Below are positions 1-11,700 of a stretch of DNA of 64,000 nt, piece by piece. The position numbers were made by a program, and so were the translations under genes. The notes under the pieces are model-generated. The model saw nothing but the letters and a program-made list of their open reading frames with translations, ran no database searches and was not told the origin of the DNA. Numbering within the stretch: position 1 is the stretch's first letter; every line of letters begins with the position of its first letter. Origin of the DNA: Patagioenas fasciata (lineage: Eukaryota; Chordata; Aves; Columbiformes; Columbidae). Location of the stretch: assembly GCF_037038585.1 (NCBI RefSeq), contig NC_092525.1:24572867-24636866 (forward strand). The letters run 5' to 3'.

Positions 1-3000
1 TTATCAGGGCAGCAAACTAACAACAATGCCTAGTATTGAAAGGAGCACTTAGCAACAACCACACAGGCTGTACCCCAGGTCCCAGCTAATGCACCTGCCC
101 TGCAATTTTCATGTCATATTTAACCCAGAGTAATTATTATGTAAAACCTAGTTGAGCAAAGTTTTGGGTTGGTTGTTTTGTTTTTTTTTTCACACCGTCC
201 AGCAAAATGTTGGATCTGGTGTCAAATAATCTCAGTACACTGCTGAATTTGTGCTCTCAGGAGTGCTAAGAGTTTATAGAGTGAGAATGAGCTCAGTGAG
301 AGGTTGGTACCACACAGGTAACCACCAGACCTGCAGCCGGGGGTACTTGCAGACCTTCTCTAATGTCTTCCACGCAAGGGGCTTTACATCCGTCAGCAGG
401 TTAATCACCACCGTCTCGCTCTGTGATAAAGAAGGGGAAACCAAATTGCTGGTTAGTTTAGTGACATATTAAGAAACAAAATGGTATATTAGGAAATATT
501 AAATAGAGATCTTCATATTTGTGCAAAGCAATTATACCAATTAGAGATTCCAGAAGACCTCAGCTAATGCGGTATAACAGAAATAGCAAAGCAGGGAGTG
601 TGCCTATAATTGGGTTGTAATAGCCAGCTCCCAAAAGTAGCACCTAGAAACTTAGAAACCTTAGAGTAAGGTGAGTCTCTCTGAAACACCAGTATGCTTT
701 CAGAACAGCAGTATGACTCCAGCTCAGCAGTCTGGCATGAAGAGTAGTGCCCTTGGCATTGGAAGTGGCTTTCCTAGAGAAGACAGGGCATTTATGTCAA
801 GGCAGACATGTGGCAGGCAGTAGGGTCGAAGCAGGATGTTGTACAGGGACTGGATGGCCACTAGAGAAGGAAAAAAATCTGTCAAGTATTTGCTTGAGCC
901 CCATGAATCACCACTGAGTGAAGGTTTCAGCGGCAGGCTCAGTATGGAACAGTCATTCCCTGTTTGAACATGAGCAGGTTCAATCAGTACAAACTTGGAG
1001 GGGAGTCCCTATTGAACATATTTTCCATGAGGAAGTAGTAGGTGATGATGTTAGTAAGACCCACGATGATGGCAGTCATTAACACAGTGACAAATTAGGG
1101 AATAGCATACAAACACAGCAGCAGCTCCTCTGGGTTAGCACAGGCTGGTGGAGCAGCTGCCCCTGAGGTTTGGCTGGGCTCGGGCAGGTGCTGCTAGTGA
1201 CAATGGGAGCACTGGGAATCAATGCCACCTGAAACAAACAAATATGAGGGAAACAAAGTACTATTTACATGCAAAGAATGTGTCATCTGCAGGGTTTGCA
1301 TGAGGTTGTAGTGCCACAAACAATACAGGAGCATGGATGAAATGTCACTAAGGAAGAGTGGGTGTAGTTGGTAGCAGATTGCCAACAGATAGGAAATATT
1401 CCCCCCCACCGCCCCGACCAAGAGGAACTGGCAGAAGCATCACTGCTTGCACTCCTTAAGGACATAAAAAATGCAGCTGCTTTGCTGATTCACTGATAGC
1501 AGAGCATAGCTTGTGCCTGTGGGACTTAATACAGTCCAAATTACTTTTTCCTGGAACAAGCCATTTGTAGAACTGATATAACCACAAATGAATACACAGG
1601 GTTATTTTAATAGCAGTTCACCAAATCCAGCCACATTTGGGTAGCTTTTTTAAAATCCCAACGTACTGTTAACATGCCTATTGAAGGACCTTGAGTAATA
1701 TTGCCAGGTGGGTGAAAGATGTTTGGTCACGTCCTTCCAATCCCTGTCACATTTGGTGACTGACAGGACACAGGATATGCCTTTGCTGGGACAGGATCAG
1801 CATTCCTCCATGAGCTTTCCACCGGCTCTTGCTAGCAGCACAGATTCAGGGAATTTTGCTCAAACAAACGAAGGATATGGTTTCCGTGTTACGCTTTGGT
1901 ATGACGTACTGGTGGCAGCTGCTTTACTGGGAAGCAGGACAGTCATGCTCCCCGGCTCCCTCCCCTTCCCTGGTCCCTGCACGTCCCTCACTGCCCTTGC
2001 ATCTGATTTAGCAGCTGTGCAGCTGTTGCGGAGACAGATGAGCAAGCTGGTTGGGCAGGAAATTTTTCTTTTTTTGGTTGATTTATTTTCCATGACATCA
2101 GATCCCTGATCCCTGCAGCCACCCAGACAATAGATGAGGATGATGCAGAAGAGAGGAGCACAGTGGGGGGAGCCCATGGCCTGAGATGCCAGGAAGGTGG
2201 GACTGAGGTTCAAGTATCTCATCACTGTTTTGTCGTACTTTCCCCTTTGTACTCCTGTACCACCTTCCTCTGGTGCATCACCAGCCTCTTTGCAAGGAAT
2301 GCCATTCTTCTGCGAATGGCACTGCTGATTTTCTGCCCCTCCTTCCTTGATAACCCAGCCAGACCAGCTGGGCACACAGCAGCACATCAGGAGACATTCA
2401 GAGACCATGGGAACAATGTTCACAGTGATGCTCAAATAGGGAAGGGGCACCTTGGGTTGGTCATCAGGAAGGAGAAGGGCTCGTTGGCTGGTTTAACATC
2501 CAATAAATGGTTTCACGTTACAGATCACCTGTATACCTACTGACACTAATCAGCCTTGTTGGGAGGTTCAAGGTTCAATTATGACCTGAAAATAATTCTA
2601 GTACATTGGCAATGTGACCTGATCTGAGTCATTGGCATAATGCAAATGGGCAAAAGTGTAAACGGATAAAACTGCTCAGCACCGCTGATTTCCAAAAGCA
2701 GCTTAGCTGATTTCCAAACAGAACTGGAAAAGCAGCGATGCAAAGTCATACCTTCCAGCAGTACATCTTTGTGGATTTAGTGGCTTTCCAGTGATGAGTG
2801 CAGTTTCCAGGGTAAGTAAAACAAATGCTGTTATGGATTAGCGAACACAGTCTATGGTGAATGGGTTTTTATAAGGCAAATATCAGATTGAATAAGTCCT
2901 TGTTACAAATCCACTGCAGGAGTCAACTTTACCAATGACTAAGGTAGCCATCTGAATTTGCTGCTTTCTGCAGTATTTCAGTACTATTAAGAAGTGATAT

Positions 3001-6000
3001 CTTCCCAAACTAGTTAGGATCAGACTGGCTTAGCCAAGAATCCAGTATATTTGAGATGAGGGTTAGTTTTAACCTAGTTTGTTGCTGCATCTTTCTTACT
3101 GTGTAGTTCATAAATATTATCCTCCTCTCATGCACTACCCATAAGAGATAAAATGATTTACTGGAAACAGACACAGCTCAGCAGCAGCAGCTGAAGCTGT
3201 TATTATTGAGTGCATGGCCTCTTCTGCTGTTACCAGACTTACATTTGACTAAGGGCAAACAAACTGATGCTGAATAAAGCAAGGACTTCAACACTACTTG
3301 CTTGAACAGCTTCAGCTTTCACCTAAAATTTGCTAAAGTTTAATTGAAAATTTATTTAGAGTACATATGCATTTCTAAATAGCCCATGCCTCCTAATTTA
3401 ATCTCCCCAAAGATGCAGGGGACATGTTACTCACTATTAGAGACCAAGTGAGGAAGCGCTGTGATTGACCTCTGCTGCAGTGTCAGAAATGCTAACAGAC
3501 TTGGATAAGTTGACATAGCAGGTTATTTCCCTTTCCCAGACACTGCTATCTGATGATAATTATTTCTATTCTTGCTGTCTTCTCTGATTCCCAGACTACC
3601 ATTGCAAAACTCAGAGAATCCTTTTCACCCACATTCCCTTCTTGGCAGGAGTAAGTCAGCTACGTCAGATGTCTTTTTTTCTCCGTCATCTTTTTACGAA
3701 GAAAGAAACAGATACGCCCTCGTACACTGAAAGCTGGATCCGAGGGACAGAAAATAACTGTGAGGTGACCTTAGAGCTCGGTTTCTGGGTTGAAATGCCT
3801 CTGAAACATAGCTTTTCAATGTCACTGAATGATCACCAGTTAATGACATGCACATCTTGAGCTGCACACTGCCAGCACAACTCACCTTCCATTAACCTCC
3901 ACAGCAGCCGCTCTCCTCCCCAGGGGAGCATCTTCTGGTGTGCGTTTTTCAAAAAGGCTCCTCACACAGCCAGCATTTACATTTCCGATTAGCTTTCAAA
4001 TGAAAACAGGTTTGTCTGAAACCAAGCTGCTGTTGGAAGCCCAGCCAACATTGGTTCTGTCAAGTCATACCAGCAGTGACACTGTCTCACTTGCTTTCAG
4101 GATGAGGATCAAGCCCTCCAAGACCATCAGCTCTGCTTGAAGGTCTCAGCTTCAAAAATTGCCCTTGTTTTTGCTGGTGCAAAAAGCTAAATGGCACATT
4201 TAAAGGAATTAGAAAATACACCCTGGTTTAGACTTGGCTCTGTTATATGACCAGGCTGGCATACTTTTGTTACCAAAAGGGAAATTATTGCTAGATCTTT
4301 CTAGTTTCTCAAACTGGAAACAAGCCTATATCTCCAAAGACTATTCTGATCTAAACAGAATACAAGTTATTGCAAAAAAAAAGAGAATGTTGGTATAAAG
4401 ACTGGCACTTATAAATATCAGGACAACAGAAATTTTGACTTTGTGTTCCAGAATATCCTTCCCAGTTCTTTAGTCTGGGAAAATAGGAAGTGATTCAATG
4501 AGGTTACAGGGATGCTTTGGTTTACTAGGAAAAAAAAAAAAAAAAGTTTTAGTTTTATCCACAGTTCCATTAAACATTTTCTACACAGGAGAATTTGCTG
4601 GCGTAGTTAGTGTGGAACAAAATATTCCACAGTACCCAGTCCAGGATAGAAATATTCAGATGATGGTACCCAGTTGTCTTTTCCTTACTTAGTTTAGCTC
4701 ATTTGGGTAATTACATTAAACTAAAATGGACTTCCATTTGGAAAGAGGTTCCAGGAACAGACATTCAGGAATCACTTTAAACCAACCTGAGGTAACTCCA
4801 GAGCGGCTTCCTAACAGTAGGGCTTACTTTATTGCAGTACATTGCTGGGAAGAGACGGAAAATAAAGAGACATACAAAATCCCTAGACAACATCAGGGCA
4901 GCCTTCAGAAGCAATTTTGGCTCCCTGGGCTCCTGCTGCCTTCAGTAGTGAGTGCCTAAGAGAAATCCCATGACTGCATTGGACGACTTTCCCTTTCAGA
5001 GGTTTGCTTCCCACAGAAAAGCCCACGGGAACAAGCTGATAAACAGAAAGTGAAATCGGATCCATGCTCATGTCCCTGCCGGGCTGGGAGCTGAGGAGGG
5101 TCAGTCCTTGGGAAGGAGTTCACACCTTGTTCCTCCACAGCCGGTTTTGAGGGAGTTTAATACTTTAAATTGAGAAAAAAAGGTGGCAGAGGGGCCTGTT
5201 TCTATTTCTGCAAATAGTGCAGAGATGTTAAAAAAAAAGCCTCAAACAAACTCTTGTTGCTTCACACAATACGGGAAGCGTCTGGCACCCAACTGCAACT
5301 GCTAGGAGGCAGATCTAAAACAAACAAGTGGGAGCACGTCCTTGTACACTCTGTAATTACACTCTGTATCATCTGGAGGCTGAAAGTATCAACAGCCTTA
5401 ATAGATGCCTAGCTAGATTTGAAAAAAAATCCCCCAAACAAACAACTAAAACCCACAAACAAACAAACAAACAACAACAAAATTGGGGTGAGTGATTATT
5501 AGAAGTGATGGTCTGCTCACAAGACATCTCCAAATGGTGACTTGCAGCCAGGGTGCCGAAAGAAAGGGATTGTCTTGTGTTTGTCCCCTTCAGCATGCTG
5601 AGTAAGGCAATGAGCAGTGACCCATGCTGCTGTGCAGAGCACCCTTAAAATTTAGGAGGTTTAGCCGATGTAAAGATCTAGGAATGGGAATGGGTTAAAG
5701 CACAGCTGGAAATCTTCTCAAGGCTTTTGCTGAGGTTGTAATTAGGATTTAGGAACTGCATATTTCACCCGTCCTTCCTGTACACCCTTGTACACACACA
5801 CTGTCAGTGCTGCAAGTTGCTGAATTGTGCAGCTAAGAAAGATACAAAAATGCACTAATTCACAAATAGTGAAAATCCATGGGATTACAGGTTCTCTTCC
5901 TGTACACCCACTGCAAAAGTCGCAAAGCCCAGGACAAACTTATTTAACAACACAGACAAGCCCATACACCCCAACATGAAAGTACCTGCCTAGCCTTCTG

Positions 6001-8515
6001 TCAGGGATGTGTTTCTACATGATGCCAAAGTTTCTAGCACGCATAGGGCTTGAACAGCATAGCACAAGACACTTGAGAATGAGGTAAGACCAGCATTATG
6101 CTGCAAAAATGTGGTCTGAAAATCGTGCTGTTGTCAGAGTCTGGAATGTAGTCCCACAGCAGTGTAGCTGGGGACTTCTTGTCTATATTTAGGGTGTTGC
6201 AATCCTGCCCTCTCACCCACACATCCTCACTCTCAGCAGGATGCCAGCTCTGACATTTTGGGAGCAGAAAGTGAGCCAGCTCCCTACACCTCCTTCCATG
6301 GCAGTGTCGCAAGTATCAGCTCTCGGGTTGGGATGGGAGCGTGTGGCAAGGCAGGGTTTGGTGGCAAAACTGGTCATCACTTCCAGCTACTTAGGTGATT
6401 GAGAGAAAGGTTAAGAACTGACTCAGTGCTCTCAAATACTTGGTAGCACATGGCATTAAACCTACATGCACAGGTCTCATCGGAGCTGTTTGCACTACAC
6501 CCAGAGTCTGACCTGCAGAGGGGCTTTGATAACTTCTCATGCTGCGAGCCACGGCAGGGTAATTAACAACCCTGCTGCTGATTACGCTTTACATGCATGT
6601 CCCAGCATGCACGAAGGTGGTATTTGCACTGCAGTGTCTGTGTGCATTCCCACGCTTGCAGCCAACAGCACTGGGGACTCACATGGATTCCCCATCATCC
6701 CACCCCTAGTGCAGAAGGGGACACCCTTCTGCTCAAACATCGTTCTGCACCAAATTGAACAAGATATTCAGTTTAAGAATAGAAACCTGATGTCCTCTGC
6801 TTGTTTGATTTGCTGTTCACATAAGCCAGCCCCGAAAGCTCAGGTGCAGTCTTTTTGTTCTTGCTTTGTAGATTTAAGACTTACTCAAACAGTTGTCAGG
6901 CGGCGTGAGACTTATTTTAGTGGAGCTCCACGTACACCCAGCACTCCCATATGCACTACTCATTATGCTGCTGCTTAATATTTTCCATATCAGTCACTGC
7001 AGCACATCAGGATACACACATTGAAATTGGCCCTTCCCCCTTGATTCATGCGGAGGTGTCGCCATGCACAGCTACGGATGTCAGCACAGTGGCACTTATG
7101 CGTCCTTGTGACACAGCTTCCTGAGGGAGCAGTAAAAGTGGGGCAGTGAGGAAATAACCCCTTGCTGCTACCAGAGCAGCAGCAGCAGAAAACAACCAAG
7201 TGGGTATTTGGTAACACACTGTAGTGAGATTATTTGGCAAGGTTTGGGCAAGGGAGAATGGAAAGTGAAATCTTAGAATCAGATGTAGATTAAAAGCATG
7301 TTGTACTTAGGCAGCATTTCTAGCTTTTGGGATGTTTTTATGAGAGTTCTCAGTACTTGCAATTGTGGTTTAATGTGACAAATTTGATTTTCTTTTTAAA
7401 ACATGTTTATAGCATTTGCAGTTGCAGAGCAAAGGCTGAAATACAACTTCCAAAAGCACAAACGGCTACAAGACTAATAAGCCCCCACCCTCCCTCAACC
7501 CAAATCCCCTTTTTCTTATTTAAAAGTCTTTACTTTAAAATTCTTATTATTTTGAGTGTTTAGGACTAACATAAAATGGTGCAATGTCATTGCCTTTGCT
7601 TGGAGCCCCTGTTGCTGCATTGCAGGGGTCTGCTGGAAGGTGACAGACTGTCACCATGGTGAACATTTAAAAATTATTATTTAGACCCAGTTGCGGAGGG
7701 TCAGAGCCACGCTTGCAGCAACAGCTTCTTAAAATAGCAGCTGTTTTGCTCAGTTTATAAATCTAAATACCATTTATGGACACAACCCTACAGAGGGGGG
7801 TGGGTTCCCCTTTTGATGTATGAACCTCATGTTTCAGACTGAGAGAATAAAACGTAACTGCCAAAATAAAGGCACATCATGGAAAAAGCTGCAAACAGCC
7901 AGCAGTGGTGATACATGAGCATGGAGTTGCGTGCAAATCCAGAAACAGGCACTGCATCATTGTTCATTTAACACCTACCAGTGTGTGATCGCAAGGGGTG
8001 AAACAGCCCCTGGTCTTTGCTATTGTCCCTGGGGGACAGGCACATCCAGCCCCTGCCATCAGCAGCAGGGACAGCAGATCCCAGGGCAGCCTGCGGTCAC
8101 AGCAAGGCCACGCACAAAGTGCAAGAGGATTAGCGCTGATGACTGCAAGAGTGGGTAAGAATTGCCTCGATGAGGACAAAGAAGAGATTGCACAACTAGT
8201 GCAGAAAGAAAATGGGCTGCTCCCTTCGTCACATCTCCAGGGAGTGTCATAACGCCCGTGCATCCCATGCTGGGCAGCAGCCTCTCTCACTTCTCAGTGC
8301 ACCACCTTGTACTTAATGCAAGGTCTCGTGAACAAGGGCACTTTTTTTTTCTTTTTATTTTTTTTTTGCATAAATTTAGTGTAATTAGTGGTGGTATGAA
8401 AGGGCCTGAAATTTTAAGGGCTTTTTCGTTTCTGTTGTTGTCTAGATTTTTTGGTTTGGTTTGGGTTTTTTTGTCACTGCAATCTGTATACGAATAGCAT
8501 TAATCACATGTAGCA
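1..8515. other. Intergenic, left flank
   Basis: No complete gene recognised. The minus strand between about 2450 and 850 contains several hydrophobic or mixed open stretches in different frames (196 codons at 1860-2450, 75 codons at 1194-1421, and a shorter one near 1015-1095) that may be a decayed coding remnant. The 170-codon plus-strand stretch at 6466-6978 has no recognisable domain. An A/C tract lies at 5421-5482. RGS2, the expected neighbour on this side in vertebrates, is not present. Confidence 0.6.
5421..5482. repeat. A/C-rich low-complexity tract with CAAA units
   Basis: A run of A, CCCCCAAACAAACAAC, then ACAAACAAACAAAC units and AACAACAACAA. Same composition as other tracts in the window (27182-27271, 28491-28530, 57163-57210). 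Confidence 0.8.
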
Positions 8516-8702
8516 GCACACTCAGAGCACTGGAACAGGCTGCTCAGGGAGGTTGTGGAGTCTCCTTCCCTGGAGACATTCAAACGCGCCCGGACATGTT
8601 CCTGTGTGACCTCACCTAGGCGTTCCTGCTCCAGCAGGGGGATTGGACTGGATGATCTTTCGAGGTCCCTTCCAATCCCGAACATACTGTGTGATACTGT
8701 GA
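8516..8702 (+). mobile_element. CR1 LINE 3'-end fragment
   Basis: About 190 bp nearly identical to the last part of the CR1 copy at 61425-61612. It contains GAGCACTGGAACAGGCTGCT (HWNRL segment), the ESPSLETFK coding segment, the stop, GGGGGATTGGACTGGATGAT and the ACTGTGTGATACTGTGAT tail. It is heavily 5'-truncated. The reading frame in the coding part is degraded only slightly (CpG-type changes), so it belongs to the same or a sister subfamily. Confidence 0.92.
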
Positions 8703-11700
8703 TTATTTTGTCTTCCAGGGACAACCTGTGGAGTCAGGCAGGGAGTCGTTCCAGATGCCAAGTCAATCCCAGGGTAAAGGCAGATTTTTCCTGAAGTGTA
8801 CAGTCCAGACCTCACACCTGCATCTATGTGGATTTAGGATCTGAGCACATGGATGCAACCGGCCTATATCTGTTGGGTTTTCATCACTTTTTAACCACAC
8901 AAAAGCTCTCCTTATGGATGACATTGAGAAGAAAAATTTAGAGAAAGAAAAAAAACCAGTGCAATCAGAGCCCAGAACTCAAACATTCTGCGCAAGAGTC
9001 TCTGAAACTGCATATTTTTAAGCAAGCACTGTAGTTTAGCTCTAAACTTTGTTGCATCTTTGTAAACGCAAAAGGCCGAAAATAAGTAAGCATAAGGAGA
9101 TATATTTGTATTTTCTATCTAAACATTTCAAGAGCCAGAAAGAAGATGGGATACAACTGGGTGAACAAGATATTAGCGTAAGACAACATTATTTATAAAT
9201 AAATTCTCTGAGGAATGATACAAACAACTTTTCTAATACAAGACTTAAATTTTTGCCATATTTTCCTTAAACACTTTGAGGACTTTTGATTACTCTTTCA
9301 GAGAAACTGCTTGTGTCACCTACAAATCTCTGAGACAGTTTATCAAAGCTCTGTGAAGTGAGGTCCCCAATGCCAGTTTGTTCTTTGCTGCTGCTGCCAG
9401 TGGGCTCTGCAGAGGAACTGGCTCATGGATAAATTTCAAAGTGAGAGAAGAGTTTGAGTTTGTGCCTGTGAGCCCCACGGATAGAGGGCAGTGCTGCAAG
9501 CCACTGTATGGGGGGGAAGGTAGGAAAGGTGTTTCCATCACCAGCCATTTTCTACTGCAGGGAAACCCAGGTTCTGTTTTGCGTACTCTGGCTCTGACAC
9601 CTCCCTGCAGCCACAGAACATTTCTGCATGTGTTAGATGAATAACTGAATCCCCTTGTTCTGTGCAAAGTTTTGCATATTTGCCTTCAAATATAAGGCAA
9701 AGCCCCGCACCTCCTCCCGCCAGCAAGCCTGGATCACTGACAGAGGTTGCGACTCCTTTTCTGCATCACTGGAGATAGATTGCTTGTACATTGGAGATTA
9801 CTGCAAAGTCCAGATCAGACCACGCTTGTTTGGGGAGAAAATGAGAAAGTACAAAAGGTGACTGTGGGTTATGTTTATAGACATACTGTGCAATGGCAAA
9901 GCAGTACAGAAACTAGAGAATGCAGAAGGGCACCAAAAAATACCAGTTTCATGCAGATTTCGTATGTCATCTACCTGTGAACGATCTGCACAGAGATGAG
10001 GGTACGAGCTGGCTGCAGCTGTGTCAAACTAGGACAACTGCATGCATTTAAAATGTCTTTGGAAATCAAAGCAGTGATTGAATTCTAAATTTAATGAGTA
10101 TATCTTGATGCATATGCTCAGGGAGGACTAAGAAAAATTTTACAAGCAACTATAATTCAAGCATTTCTTTTGCATGCCCAATTTCACACCCATGATCATG
10201 TTCTTTTGACACAGACATACACGTACAATTTATACACTGATGCAATATCTACTTGTGTAACACACACTGTTCTGTGACATTCACCAGAAATTTTTGGGGA
10301 GGAAATCCTGACTGCTTGGTACTGCTTTCACGCAACCTTCCCTTCCTTCCTCCTCTTGTACTGTGCAGACAGTACAGAGAATGTCCTCTACCATCAGCTG
10401 TATACCTAACAGCACAGATCCCTTCATATTTACTTCTTCATGGTTCATTTATACTATTCACAAATAGATACACTGTGTTGTCAGATGCAATTTCATGGTG
10501 TAAAATAGAAGTTACCTTATCTCTCTTGTTGCTCTCTCCTGGTGTGCTGACCACCTGTCTTTTTCTGCTTAGTGCATGAGCAGTAAATACGTGCATTTAA
10601 TGTGGTGTTTGTCTTGGTTTTGAGATAGCCTGCTCCTTCTAGCTAAGTAGCTCTGAATGTTTGTGCTGCTCTCTTGAAATAGCTCATCTTGCAGTAGGGT
10701 CAGTAGGCTCTCACTATTGACTTCAAAAGAGTTTAAGCCTAGCCAATAATTTTGAACCAAATACTTCTTATTTTTCCGATAGAAATAGTGTATCTTGATG
10801 TTCTCGCGAATGCTTTTTTCACCCGTTGTGACACTTGATACAGTCTGCGATTAGGAGTACAAAGGCTTGGAAAATGCAGAGGAAGGAACAAGAAAACCCT
10901 AGAGCTCCTGGTTTGGGATCTATCTGCAATGCACTGATGGATGCTGACAGCATGTAGGCACTCGGTTACAATGAACACCCACTGCCACTGAGATGTCTGT
11001 AAGTAAAAGAGTAATGAGCTTTGCTCTTCCACATCCAGCTCACTTCAAAGGGGCAAATTAGTCTCATATTTTATACAGGGGTTTCTACACTGAGTGTTAC
11101 TCTCAAATAGTTTTTATGATGAAAAGACAATTTTTTCTGTAGATGGAAATGCCAATAACTTTGAAAGCAAGTTTCATTATCCACCCATAATCAGTTTTTC
11201 AGGTATTACACATCTTTGTCTGGGAAGGTTCACCTTTGCCAGCATAAGCTAAGTGAGCCATTTGCAATCAATAACATCCAACTCTGAGCTATAACACATA
11301 TGTCGCCCAGCATTTGCTGTCCACCCACTTCTGTGTTTTGTAAATGGCTACTGGCCTCTACAGCTGTTCTGGGTAGCTGGAAGGTAACCTCATTGATACA
11401 TATTCTGTATCAATTTACACCTTCCCACATCTCTCCTGGTTTTTCTAACCTGTGCCGCATATCTCCCAAGTACTGGTGAAACTTGCTTCTTACCAAAGGC
11501 AAGCGTTTCTGACAAAATATATAGAATCTCTTCCTGACTAGAGGTCACATTGTTGCACAGCAAGAGCCTTGCTAATGCCAGGAGTGATTTATTATTGGCT
11601 GGAGATTTTGATCTGATAACGTTATTTGTGTTGGTAGATTGCTCACGTGTCAGGATTAGTGCAAGACACCAAACAAGGAACACAGTGTTCTGCTCCTATT

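Noticed and set aside
2640-2650. ATGCAAAT octamer, a POU-factor type site
   Set aside because: A single 8-bp match in 64 kb of AT-rich sequence is expected by chance and no promoter context is present.
6466-6978. 170-codon plus-strand ORF
   Set aside because: No domain, no splice structure and no recognisable similarity; the composition matches the local non-coding sequence. Kept only as part of the intergenic description.
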